Positions 1 through 6,054 of a stretch of DNA of 9,789 bases are shown piece by piece (position 1 is the first letter of the stretch; each line of letters starts with the position of its first letter). Under the pieces are notes generated by a model. The model searched no databases, had not been told where the DNA came from, and was given only the letters and a program-made list of their open reading frames with translations. The position numbers and the translations under genes were made by a program. This DNA is from Rickettsiales bacterium (lineage in GTDB: Bacteria; Pseudomonadota; Alphaproteobacteria; TMED109), in NCBI GenBank assembly GCA_002720125.1, contig PBGQ01000038.1, forward strand, positions 5,384 to 15,172, written 5' to 3'.

Positions 1-116
1 AGAAAGTTTTCTCTATCTACTTCTCTGAAAACTTCTATTAAAATATCACTCTTAATAAGTCCAGGTAAGAATTGACCTAATATCATATTTTCTCGCATTT
101 TTTTGTAACTTGTCAT
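1..116 (-). CDS. pcm: Protein-L-isoaspartate O-methyltransferase, N-terminal part (cut by window edge)
   Basis: The reverse strand opens with ATG at 116 and reads 38 codons to the window edge. The peptide begins MTSYKKMRENMILGQFLP and continues to a VDRENF segment. This is the typical opening of the alphaproteobacterial protein-L-isoaspartate methyltransferase family: an R-x-N-M-(V/I)-x-G-Q segment, then a short helix ending in a (P/D)RE-x-F motif. By family knowledge, these SAM-dependent enzymes methylate isoaspartyl residues in damaged proteins. The methyltransferase core lies outside the window, so activity cannot be judged. The start is 22 nt after the stop of the upstream minus-strand gene, with no clear Shine-Dalgarno, and the two are probably co-transcribed. 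A related Pcm-like protein of other function is possible. Confidence 0.72.
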   Translation of the reverse strand, partial: MTSYKKMRENMILGQFLPGLIKSDILIEVFREVDRENF

Positions 117-138
117 TGTTAAAATTTAATGAGCTAAA

Positions 139-633
139 CTATGGTTTTAGATTAAAATATATTACTTCATAAATAATATTAGACAAGAACACAGCAGCTG
201 TTATAAGAGTTAATATTCCTAAATAGAATAATACAGTTTTAAATAAATCTCTTTTGTGTTTAACGGTTGAGCTTCCTTCTTTGGGAACTAAGGGACAAGT
301 ATGTGGCAATTGCCTCTCAATTTTATTTATTGTTTTAGAAGATACTTCATTCTTTTTAGTAATTTCGTTTATTAATTTTTCTAGAATTTTTGTGTTTCTA
401 TGAAAACTAGTAAGAATTTTAGTGGAATCATATGCATAATTATAAAAGGTCTCTTCTAACCTTTCTAGTCTAGAATCCATTGATCTAACGTCATTGAATA
501 TTCCACTAGATCTTGAATTATTCTTTGCATTTAAGTTTGCAGGTTTCAATCTTTCTTTATCTTCAGGATCGGATTTATCGAACAAAGAATTTCTTAAATC
601 ACTGATTTGTTTTTTTAACTTTATTTCAGACAT
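139..633 (-). CDS. Hypothetical protein with C-terminal membrane anchor
   Basis: This 164-residue protein is not recognised. The first ~110 residues are hydrophilic and highly charged. Residues ~50-108 have heptad-like spacing of Leu/Ile among Lys/Glu (for example SRLERLEETF, then KILEKLINEITKK) and probably form helix or coiled coil. A short HTCPLVP segment follows at ~111-117. One hydrophobic stretch at ~131-158 (around LFYLGILTLITAAVFLSNII) is flanked by KHKRD on the N-side, which by the positive-inside rule suggests a cytoplasmic N-terminal domain and a tail anchor. There is no signal peptide. No Shine-Dalgarno is visible before ATG 633. A 60-nt A+T-rich gap separates it from the flavin oxidoreductase gene, and it sits 22 nt upstream of pcm. 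It does not match PopZ/DUF2497, which also occurs near pcm in alphaproteobacteria. Confidence 0.7.
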   Translation of the reverse strand: MSEIKLKKQISDLRNSLFDKSDPEDKERLKPANLNAKNNSRSSGIFNDVRSMDSRLERLEETFYNYAYDSTKILTSFHRNTKILEKLINEITKKNEVSSKTINKIERQLPHTCPLVPKEGSSTVKHKRDLFKTVLFYLGILTLITAAVFLSNIIYEVIYFNLKP

Positions 634-693
634 AAATATAATTTTTTTATGTGCTAAATGTATGCCAATTTTATATAAAAATATACAATAAAA

Positions 694-1860
694 TTATTTT
701 ATATTTCTAAATTTTTCTATATCAGATCGCCTATTAATGCCCCATTTATATTGTCTAGGCCACAATGAAAATTTTGGGTCAGCCTTTAACTGTTGCGCTG
801 CATGTAAAGGCCAAAAAGGGTTATACATTAATTCTCTTCCCATTGCTATTAAATCTGCTTTATTTTGTTGTAATATATCTTCTGCTTGATGAGCATCTAT
901 TATAACTCCAACAGCCATTGTTTTTATATCAACATCTTTTTTTATTTTTTCCGCGTAAGGAACTTGGAACCCTAAACCTCTATCTGTATTAGTTTTCATA
1001 ATTTCCCCATTATCATGGGCTACAAATCTTGGTCTTCCCTTTAATCCTCCAGATGAGCAGTCTACTACATCAACTCCTATTTTAGATAAGATTCGTGATA
1101 ATTCTATAGAATCCTGCATTGTCCACCCATTTTCTAATCCATCTACTGCAGATATTCTACAAAAAAGTGGCATAGTCTTTGGCATTACATTTCTTAAAGC
1201 ATTAATTATTTCAACCATTAAACGGGACCTGCCAATAAGATCTCCACCATATCTATCATTTCTTTTATTCGATAAAGGAGACAAAAAGCTATGAAGCAAA
1301 TATCCATGAGCAGCATGAACCTCTAATACCTCAAAACCTGTTTCAATTGCAAGTTTTGCAGATAAAACGTAAGACTGAATTATTTTTTTTATGTCTTCTT
1401 TATCCATGGCTTTAGGTGTAACCCATCCTTCTGCCAGAGGTATTGCTGATGGCGCTATTGTTCTCCATGGTCTATGGTCCTTAATCTTATCATTTTTGTC
1501 TAAAGGACCTCCTCCATTCCAAGGCTCTTTAGTTCCGGCTTTTCTACCTGCATGTGCTAATTGAAATCCTGGAACAGAACCCATTTCTTTAATAAAGTTT
1601 ACTATGGGTTTTAGAGCTCTAGCTTGTTTTTTATTCCATAATCCCAAACAGAAAGGTGTAATTCTTCCATCTTTTTGAACGGCAGTAGCTTCAGCAAATA
1701 TTAATCCTATTCTCGCCCTAGCAAAAGCACTTAAATGCGAAAAATGCCAGTCATTTGCTACTCCATGCTTAGCAGAATACATACATAATGGAGAAAGAAC
1801 AATTCTATTAGGTAATACAACTCCTCTTAATTGTAGACTTGAAAATAGTTTTATATTCAT
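694..1860 (-). CDS. NADH:flavin oxidoreductase, Old Yellow Enzyme family (YqjM-like)
   Basis: This 388-residue FMN-dependent TIM-barrel ene-reductase belongs to the YqjM-like branch of Old Yellow Enzymes. The sequence shows LSPLCMYSA with Cys26 and Tyr28, the same positions as the flavin-tuning Cys and substrate-binding Tyr of YqjM. It also has LAHAGRKA (~101-108), the substrate-binding pair H182-A-A-H185, LSPLSNKRNDRYGG (~193-206) and the C-terminal FMN-phosphate motif MGRELMYNPFWP (~340-351). Length and motif order are complete, so the protein is probably functional. Members reduce C=C bonds of alpha,beta-unsaturated carbonyls or nitro compounds with NAD(P)H; the natural substrate is unknown here. 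Annotations such as xenobiotic reductase or 2,4-dienoyl-CoA reductase are possible, but the 2,4-dienoyl-CoA reductase Fe-S and second flavin domains are absent. ATG 1860 gives the family-typical N-terminus. Confidence 0.93.
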   Translation of the reverse strand: MNIKLFSSLQLRGVVLPNRIVLSPLCMYSAKHGVANDWHFSHLSAFARARIGLIFAEATAVQKDGRITPFCLGLWNKKQARALKPIVNFIKEMGSVPGFQLAHAGRKAGTKEPWNGGGPLDKNDKIKDHRPWRTIAPSAIPLAEGWVTPKAMDKEDIKKIIQSYVLSAKLAIETGFEVLEVHAAHGYLLHSFLSPLSNKRNDRYGGDLIGRSRLMVEIINALRNVMPKTMPLFCRISAVDGLENGWTMQDSIELSRILSKIGVDVVDCSSGGLKGRPRFVAHDNGEIMKTNTDRGLGFQVPYAEKIKKDVDIKTMAVGVIIDAHQAEDILQQNKADLIAMGRELMYNPFWPLHAAQQLKADPKFSLWPRQYKWGINRRSDIEKFRNIK

Positions 1861-1864
1861 AGCC

Positions 1865-1902
1865 TATTATAGTATTACAATGTATTTTAAAAAGCTATAA
1901 TA
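1865..1902. repeat. 8-bp inverted repeat in the divergent spacer
   Basis: TATTATAG at 1865-1872 is the exact reverse complement of CTATAATA at 1895-1902, with 22 nt between them. It spans the candidate promoter of the flavin oxidoreductase gene, so it could be an operator. An 8-bp A/T-rich match in such a spacer may equally be chance. Confidence 0.25.
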
Positions 1903-1907
1903 ATCAA
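1879..1907 (-). promoter_or_regulatory. Candidate promoter of the flavin oxidoreductase gene
   Basis: On the minus strand a TTGATT -35-like hexamer (1907-1902) is followed after 17 nt by TACATT (1884-1879), 18 nt before ATG 1860. Spacing is ideal, but the sequence is very A+T-rich and such matches arise easily by chance. This is an inference only. Confidence 0.3.
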
Positions 1908-1923
1908 AAATTTTAAATTAGCA

Positions 1924-1950
1924 TTGAAACAATATTTTTTAAATGATACT
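1924..1950 (+). promoter_or_regulatory. Candidate promoter of tRNA-Cys and the downstream genes
   Basis: TTGAAA (1924-1929) and GATACT (1945-1950) lie upstream of the tRNA, with a 15-nt spacer that is slightly short for sigma-70. The -10-like box ends 10 nt before the mature tRNA 5' end, giving the short leader expected of a tRNA promoter. There is no room for another promoter between the tRNA and the thiolase-like gene, so this site probably drives both. Confidence 0.42.
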
Positions 1951-1960
1951 TTTACTCTCT

Positions 1961-2031
1961 GGCTCGGTGGCAGAGTGGTTATGCAGCGGATTGCAAATCC
2001 GTGTACGGCGGTTCGATTCCGTTCCGAGCCT
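1961..2031 (+). tRNA. tRNA-Cys (anticodon GCA)
   Basis: A full cloverleaf can be folded. The acceptor stem GGCTCGG (1961-1967) pairs with CCGAGCC (2024-2030). The D stem GCA (1970-1972) pairs with TGC (1982-1984). The anticodon stem GCGGA (1986-1990) pairs with TCCGT (1998-2002), with loop TTGCAAA and anticodon GCA at 1993-1995. The T stem is 2007-2011 with 2019-2023, and the T loop is TTCGATT. The discriminator base is T (U73), the identity element known for bacterial tRNA-Cys. The 3' CCA is not encoded (the next bases are CAT) and must be added by nucleotidyltransferase. Two G-T pairs in the T stem and one in the anticodon stem are tolerable. Confidence 0.97.
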
Positions 2032-2037
2032 CATTTC

Positions 2038-2043
2038 AAGGAA
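2038..2043 (+). promoter_or_regulatory. Shine-Dalgarno of the thiolase-like gene, fixes its start
   Basis: AAGGAA lies 5 nt before ATG 2049. It selects this ATG over an in-frame GTG at 2001, which lies inside the tRNA anticodon stem and would add 16 unrelated residues. Confidence 0.75.
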
Positions 2044-2048
2044 CTTAT

Positions 2049-3224
2049 ATGAGAAAACCATGTATAGTAGGTGCAGCAGATGCAAAATTAAATGATAATG
2101 GTTGCGTTGCTACTAATTCATCAGTTTTGAGCATCCAGAGAGATTGTGCTCAGGAAGCACTATCTAATTCTGGATTAAATTTATCAGATATTGATGGAAT
2201 AGCTGTTGCTGGCCTATGGGGAATGCCAGGACCAGGAGTCATGCAACCAAATCTCCTTACAGAATATTTAGGAATAAATGATCCTAAGTGGTTAGATGGA
2301 ACTAATACCGGAGGGTCTGCTTTTATTTTTCATCTAAACCACGCATATCAAGCAATAAAAAATAATGTTTGCAATAATATTTTGATATTATATGGAAGCA
2401 CCCAGAAATCAAATAAGGAAAGGAATTTTCTCAGCAGACCTGCTATTTACAGCAGCCAATTTGACATGATGGCAGGACTACCTTCTCCTGTAGGAGCTTA
2501 TGCCTTAGCTGCCCATAGGCATCAATACGATTTTGGTAGCGATAATTTAACTTTAGCAGAGATAGCAGTGGCAGCGAGAAAGTGGGCGAATTTAAATCCA
2601 AATGCTTACAAAAAAGATATTTTATCAAAAGAAGAAGTATTAAATTCTAAGAGAATTTGCTCACCTTTGGGTAAATTAGATTGTTGTTTGGTTACAGACG
2701 GTGGTGGAGCCCTAGTTATATCAAATACCGATAGGTTGCAGGACTTTAAAAATGAACCCATTTACATAAAAGGCTTTGGAGAAACATCTTCTCATTCAAG
2801 CATTACCTTTATGAATAATCTTTCTGTTTTAGAAGTAGCACAAAATAGTAGCAGTAGAGCTTATAAAATGGCAAAGATGGAACCTAAAAATATTGATTTT
2901 GCAATGATTTATGATTCATTTACTATTACTGTATTAATGTCCTTAGAGAGTTTGGGATTTTGCAAGATTGGAGAAGGAAAAGATTTTGTAAAAAAAGGAG
3001 CTCTAGGACCGGATGGTCATTTTCCTATTAATACTAATGGAGGAGGATTAAGTTATTGTCATCCTGGAATGTACAGTATTTTTACATTAATTGAAGCATG
3101 CAGACAAATTTGGGGACAATGTGGAAAAAGACAATTAAAAAAAGAAATTAATAATGTGTTATGTCATGGTACAGGTGGTGTTTTATCTAGTGCTGCTACT
3201 GTAATTTTGTCAAAAGAAAGGTAA
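2049..3224 (+). CDS. Thiolase-fold acyl-CoA enzyme (SCP2-thiolase/lipid-transfer type), cysteine-less, possibly an aldolase
   Basis: This 391-residue protein has the fold signature of the SCP-x/lipid-transfer thiolase group. It opens MRKPCIVGAA, has an ALSNSGLNLSDIDGIAV helix segment, VTDGGGALVIS (~215-225), IYDSFTITVLMSLESLGF (~287-304), INTNGGGLSYCHPG (~327-340) and CHGTGGVLSS (372-381). The loop that carries the nucleophilic Cys in real thiolases reads DGTNTGGSAF (83-92) and has no Cys, so Claisen chemistry through an acyl-enzyme is unlikely. The His of the GHP motif is kept as C337-H338-P339. Tyr288 and Tyr336 flank the predicted active site. In Ltp2-type steroid side-chain aldolases, which share the fold and also lack the Cys, tyrosines take over catalysis. 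With the DUF35 gene directly downstream, an acyl-CoA retro-aldolase is a reasonable inference. The substrate is unknown. ATG 2049 has a good Shine-Dalgarno. Confidence 0.88.
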   Translation: MRKPCIVGAADAKLNDNGCVATNSSVLSIQRDCAQEALSNSGLNLSDIDGIAVAGLWGMPGPGVMQPNLLTEYLGINDPKWLDGTNTGGSAFIFHLNHAYQAIKNNVCNNILILYGSTQKSNKERNFLSRPAIYSSQFDMMAGLPSPVGAYALAAHRHQYDFGSDNLTLAEIAVAARKWANLNPNAYKKDILSKEEVLNSKRICSPLGKLDCCLVTDGGGALVISNTDRLQDFKNEPIYIKGFGETSSHSSITFMNNLSVLEVAQNSSSRAYKMAKMEPKNIDFAMIYDSFTITVLMSLESLGFCKIGEGKDFVKKGALGPDGHFPINTNGGGLSYCHPGMYSIFTLIEACRQIWGQCGKRQLKKEINNVLCHGTGGVLSSAATVILSKER

Positions 3225-3227
3225 TAA

Positions 3228-3626
3228 ATGTTCAACCTACATAAAGACATAGATTCTATAGAATTTTGGGAAGGTGCAAAAAGAGGAAAATTAATGATCC
3301 AACAGTGCTCTCATTCTTCAGAGTACTTTTTATATTCAAGAGCTAACTTAAAATATAAAGATGGTTTTAATTACAAATGGGTAGAAGCATCAGGAAAAGG
3401 TATAATTTATTCTTTTACAATAACTAATATTGCTGGTGGATCAGAATATTTTGTTGAGAAAACACCTTACGTAGTAGCTATAATTTTATTAAATGAGGGT
3501 GTGAAAATTATGAGTAATATTATATCTCAAGATTATAAAACTATAAAAATAGGAGAAAAAGTAGAGGTAATTTTTATAGAAATGAATAAAGATATAGTAT
3601 TCCCTTGTTTCAAAATAGCTAATTAG
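3228..3626 (+). CDS. DUF35 OB-fold protein with degenerate zinc ribbon, partner of the thiolase-like protein
   Basis: This 132-residue protein matches the layout of DUF35 partners of thiolase-like enzymes. It has an N-terminal helix (FWEGAKRGKLMIQQC), a rubredoxin-like zinc-ribbon region (~27-45), then an OB fold with W51, SGKGIIYSFT (~55-64), PYVVAIILLNEGVKIMSNI (80-98) and a C-terminal VEVIF strand. Against my remembered family pattern it aligns without gaps from C27 to W51. C27 is kept, but the other three expected cysteines are S30, L41 and K44, so zinc binding is probably lost. AAAGG at 3217-3221 is a good ribosome site, and only 3 nt separate the gene from its upstream partner, so an operon and a protein complex are likely. 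In ChsH2-Ltp2 the DUF35 domain is required for aldolase activity. The gene ends in an 8-bp overlap with the convergent gene. Confidence 0.85.
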   Translation: MFNLHKDIDSIEFWEGAKRGKLMIQQCSHSSEYFLYSRANLKYKDGFNYKWVEASGKGIIYSFTITNIAGGSEYFVEKTPYVVAIILLNEGVKIMSNIISQDYKTIKIGEKVEVIFIEMNKDIVFPCFKIAN

Positions 3627-4416
3627 TAATCAAGCTTTTTAGTCTCTTTAAGTATTCATCAGCATCTTTTTTATTTTTTTTTGAATTTAGCTTCAAATCC
3701 TCCCTTAAAAAACTAAGAACTATTTCATTTTTGTTTCTAACTTTACTTCTTAGGCTTTTTATTTGGTCTTCTGAAGCCTTAGATTGTAGAATAACTTTTT
3801 TGAGTATATTTTTTGCATCTTTCATTTGTTTTTCAGTAATGTAATTGAAGTCTTTATTTTGACCTGACTTATAATAAACAGTTAAATTCTCTATTAAAAG
3901 AATTGCTAATTCAAGTTTTGCTAAATTATATTTCTTTCTTTTTTTTGTATTATTAGTTTTACTTAGATTGTTTATTTTATATGTTAAATTTTCTTTTTTA
4001 AGTTCTTTAAACATTTCTGAGCTCTTTTGAAGATCTATTGAATTTGATTTTGAACTACTATATACCCAAGCTAAATTTTTTAAGGCTTTTCTTGACCCAC
4101 TATCTATTGCTAGATTTAAGTATTGAATTGATTTTTTTTTAAAAAGTTCTAATTCTTTTTTACTAATTTCCTTTTTAAGATATCCAACTAAATATATTTT
4201 TATACCTATAAAGTTTAAACATTCGCTGCTAGGAATAACTTTATTATCTTTAGTACATTGAGACTTGAATATTCTCTTGTCATTATTATTTAGCAAACTC
4301 AAATCACTGATATATATCTTTTCTGCACTTAAGTTACTAAAATAAAAAAAATTATATAAAATTAGTATTGAAAATTGTATATTTTTCTTAATTATGTATC
4401 CACATGCCAATTTCAT
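3619..4416 (-). CDS. Exported protein with one Sel1-like/TPR-like repeat
   Basis: This is a 265-residue lysine-rich protein of unknown function. The N-terminus holds a probable Sec signal: basic residues K10-K11, a hydrophobic core (IQFSILILYNFFYFSN) and a likely cleavage site after SNLSA at 31. The mature part has Cys54 and Cys66, which could form a disulfide. Residues ~96-140 (SIQYLNLAIDSGSRKALKNL, then the DLQKSSEMFKEL segment) follow the alpha-helical spacing of a Sel1-like repeat, with a second helical hairpin at ~160-210. Only one repeat is close to consensus, so the family call is weak. ATG 4416 lies inside the dehalogenase gene (29-nt overlap), has no clear Shine-Dalgarno, and is probably translated by coupling. 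An in-frame TTG two codons later is an alternative start. It is last in the minus-strand cluster and convergent with the DUF35 gene. Confidence 0.68.
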   Translation of the reverse strand: MKLACGYIIKKNIQFSILILYNFFYFSNLSAEKIYISDLSLLNNNDKRIFKSQCTKDNKVIPSSECLNFIGIKIYLVGYLKKEISKKELELFKKKSIQYLNLAIDSGSRKALKNLAWVYSSSKSNSIDLQKSSEMFKELKKENLTYKINNLSKTNNTKKRKKYNLAKLELAILLIENLTVYYKSGQNKDFNYITEKQMKDAKNILKKVILQSKASEDQIKSLRSKVRNKNEIVLSFLREDLKLNSKKNKKDADEYLKRLKSLITN

Positions 4417-5245
4417 TTGCTATTTCATTTGGTGAGTCTTCTTGTAAAAAGTGAAGTCCTTTTACTGAAACCTCTTTTTGGTTATTCCAGGTTCTACAGA
4501 AATCTCGTTGTCTTCCAACCAATATTGAACCTGGAATAGCATTTATAAATAACTTTCTCATGTTACTATCTTTCATAAATTCTGAATAATCTTTTACTAC
4601 TTTGTTTACTCTACTTGGTTCTCCTTCAAAAGGGATTTGTCTTGGCCAACTTAATGTTGGTTGTCTGTCATACCCTTTTTTTAAAAAAGGCTTTCTATAG
4701 TTTTCCATCTCTTCAATTGATAATTTTCTTAAAATAGAAGAAGGCAAAATTCTTTCGATAAAAACATTTTTATTATGTATTAAATCTACTCCTACTTCAC
4801 TTCTTAAAAGCTGAAATATATTTTTTGCATCTTCTGGCCAATCATTCCAAGTCAAAGGGCAGACTATTGCTTCCATATAAGCGATGCCTGATACCATTTC
4901 TTTATTTTCTCTTGTAAAATCAAATCCTAAAGCAGAACCCCAGTCATGGACTATAAAGTATATTTTTTCCTCAAGATTTATTTTTTTTATAAACTTGTTT
5001 AACCATTCTTTATGTTCAAAGAATGAATAACTTTCTAAAGATATATTGTCTAACTTTTCAGAATCGCCCATACCTATTAAATCTGGAGCTATACACCTGA
5101 AATTTAATTTAAGGTGATTAATTATATTTCTCCATAAATAAGAAGAGGTAGGATTGCCATGAATAAAAAAAAGCGTTTGTCCCTTTCCTTCATCAACATA
5201 AGCAATTTTCTTTCCATCTACTCTAATTGCTTTTTTTTTAATCAT
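4388..5245 (-). CDS. Haloalkane dehalogenase, LinB-like (HLD-II)
   Basis: This 285-residue alpha/beta hydrolase closely follows LinB/DhaA-type haloalkane dehalogenases along its whole length. Visible motifs are YVDEG (16-20), HGNPTSSYLWRN (29-40), DLIGMGDS (55-62), VHDWGSALGFD (99-109), YMEAI (123-127), PTLSWPRQIP (196-205), KLFINAIPG (231-239) and LHFLQEDSP (264-272). Catalytic residues by comparison with LinB are nucleophile Asp101, His265 and acid Glu125, with halide-stabilising Asn31 and Trp102. This Asp-His-Glu plus Asn-Trp set is the HLD-II pattern. The reaction is hydrolysis of a carbon-halogen bond to an alcohol, halide and a proton. All key residues are present, so activity is likely; the natural substrate is unknown. 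The C-terminus is about ten residues shorter than LinB. ATG 5245 overlaps the upstream hydratase stop as ATGA, implying translational coupling. Confidence 0.93.
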   Translation of the reverse strand: MIKKKAIRVDGKKIAYVDEGKGQTLFFIHGNPTSSYLWRNIINHLKLNFRCIAPDLIGMGDSEKLDNISLESYSFFEHKEWLNKFIKKINLEEKIYFIVHDWGSALGFDFTRENKEMVSGIAYMEAIVCPLTWNDWPEDAKNIFQLLRSEVGVDLIHNKNVFIERILPSSILRKLSIEEMENYRKPFLKKGYDRQPTLSWPRQIPFEGEPSRVNKVVKDYSEFMKDSNMRKLFINAIPGSILVGRQRDFCRTWNNQKEVSVKGLHFLQEDSPNEIANEIGMWIHN

Positions 5246-6027
5246 TTAAAGTTAGGGCTCCTTTTTTCCTTAAAAGCTAGCATACCTTCGTTTCCATTAT
5301 TACTCTGCGCATTATTGGCGATATGTAAACCTTCAGCTTCCATTTGTGTTTCTAAGCCATTACTAAAACTCATATTAAGTAATTTTTTAACACTCGCGTA
5401 TGCTTGATTGGGACCCTTAGCAAATGTTTCTGCCTGCTTTGTCAACTCATCTTCTAATTGTTGTTGGTTTTCTACCACCTTATCAATTAGTTCCATCTTT
5501 AATGCTTCTTCAGCAGAAAAAACTCTATTAGTTAACATTAACTCTTTAGCTTTTTTTAAACCTATAATTCTAGGTAAATAATAAGTTGAGCTTCCATCTG
5601 GAGAAAGGCCTGCATTAGTATATGCCAATGTAAATTTTGCTGTACTTACTGAGATTATAATATCTCCTGTAATTGCTAGACTAAAACCTCCTCCTCCAGC
5701 TGTACCGTTAATTCCTGTAATAACAGGTGCGCTTAGATTTGCTATTCTAGATATAGCACCATGAAAATAATGTGTCATCATAAGCAAGGTCTCTTTAACA
5801 TTGTCTTTTTTTTCAATCAAAAAATTTAAGTCACCTCCTCCGCAAAACAGCTTTCCTTTTCCTGTTAATATTAATGCTTTTAAATCTTTGTCCGCATTGG
5901 CTGCATTTAGAACATCAAAGAGCTCTTTTGCCAGATCAAGGTTTAAAGTGTTACCTGCCTCTGGCCTATTGAGTATTAATCTTCCAATGCTTCCCTGTTT
6001 TTCATATATTATGCTTTTGTAAGTCAT
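5242..6027 (-). CDS. Enoyl-CoA hydratase/isomerase family protein (PaaG-like active site)
   Basis: This 261-residue crotonase-fold protein is complete. It shows LNRPEAGNTLN (19-29), the first oxyanion-hole segment FCGGGDLNFL (61-70), the second NGTAGGGGFSLAITGD (107-122), GLSPDGSSTYYLPRIIG (140-156), and the late motif FSAEEALKMELIDKVV (170-185). Compared with rat mitochondrial enoyl-CoA hydratase, the Glu144 position is Tyr136, while the Glu164 equivalent is Glu162. Asp144 sits in the S-P-D-G loop where PaaG-like isomerases carry a catalytic Asp. A hydratase is therefore less likely than an isomerase or another crotonase reaction, although the substrate cannot be read from sequence. A good Shine-Dalgarno (AAGGA, 6038-6034) lies 6 nt before ATG 6027. 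It overlaps the dehalogenase start by 4 nt, so the two proteins are probably made together. Confidence 0.92.
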   Translation of the reverse strand: MTYKSIIYEKQGSIGRLILNRPEAGNTLNLDLAKELFDVLNAANADKDLKALILTGKGKLFCGGGDLNFLIEKKDNVKETLLMMTHYFHGAISRIANLSAPVITGINGTAGGGGFSLAITGDIIISVSTAKFTLAYTNAGLSPDGSSTYYLPRIIGLKKAKELMLTNRVFSAEEALKMELIDKVVENQQQLEDELTKQAETFAKGPNQAYASVKKLLNMSFSNGLETQMEAEGLHIANNAQSNNGNEGMLAFKEKRSPNFK

Positions 6028-6054
6028 TTCTTTTCCTTTATTTTTCTAAAAATT

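Noticed and set aside
494..691. Plus-strand open frame opposite the tail-anchored protein
   Set aside because: It is antisense to a longer gene, has a composition typical of a complementary shadow, and has no ribosome site or recognisable motif.
634..693. Promoter for the tail-anchored protein gene
   Set aside because: Several weak -35/-10-like pairs can be picked in this A+T-rich spacer, but none stands out.
1961..2031. tRNA-Cys as an integration site for a mobile element
   Set aside because: No second copy of the tRNA 3' end, no integrase and no element boundary are visible in the window.
2001..2048. In-frame GTG upstream that would lengthen the thiolase-like protein by 16 residues
   Set aside because: It lies in the tRNA-Cys anticodon stem; ATG 2049 has a good Shine-Dalgarno and gives the family-typical N-terminus.
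2443..2628. Minus-strand 61-codon frame inside the thiolase-like gene
   Set aside because: It is antisense to conserved coding sequence, with no motif or ribosome site.
4399..4416. Lipobox-like L-A-C-G at residues 3-6 of the Sel1-like protein
   Set aside because: It is too close to the N-terminus, with no preceding hydrophobic segment. The real signal core follows it, so lipoprotein processing there is not plausible.
5159..6022. Plus-strand open frames opposite the dehalogenase and crotonase genes
   Set aside because: They run antisense to well-supported enzymes; the serine/phenylalanine-rich products are what the reverse of lysine- and glutamate-rich genes gives.
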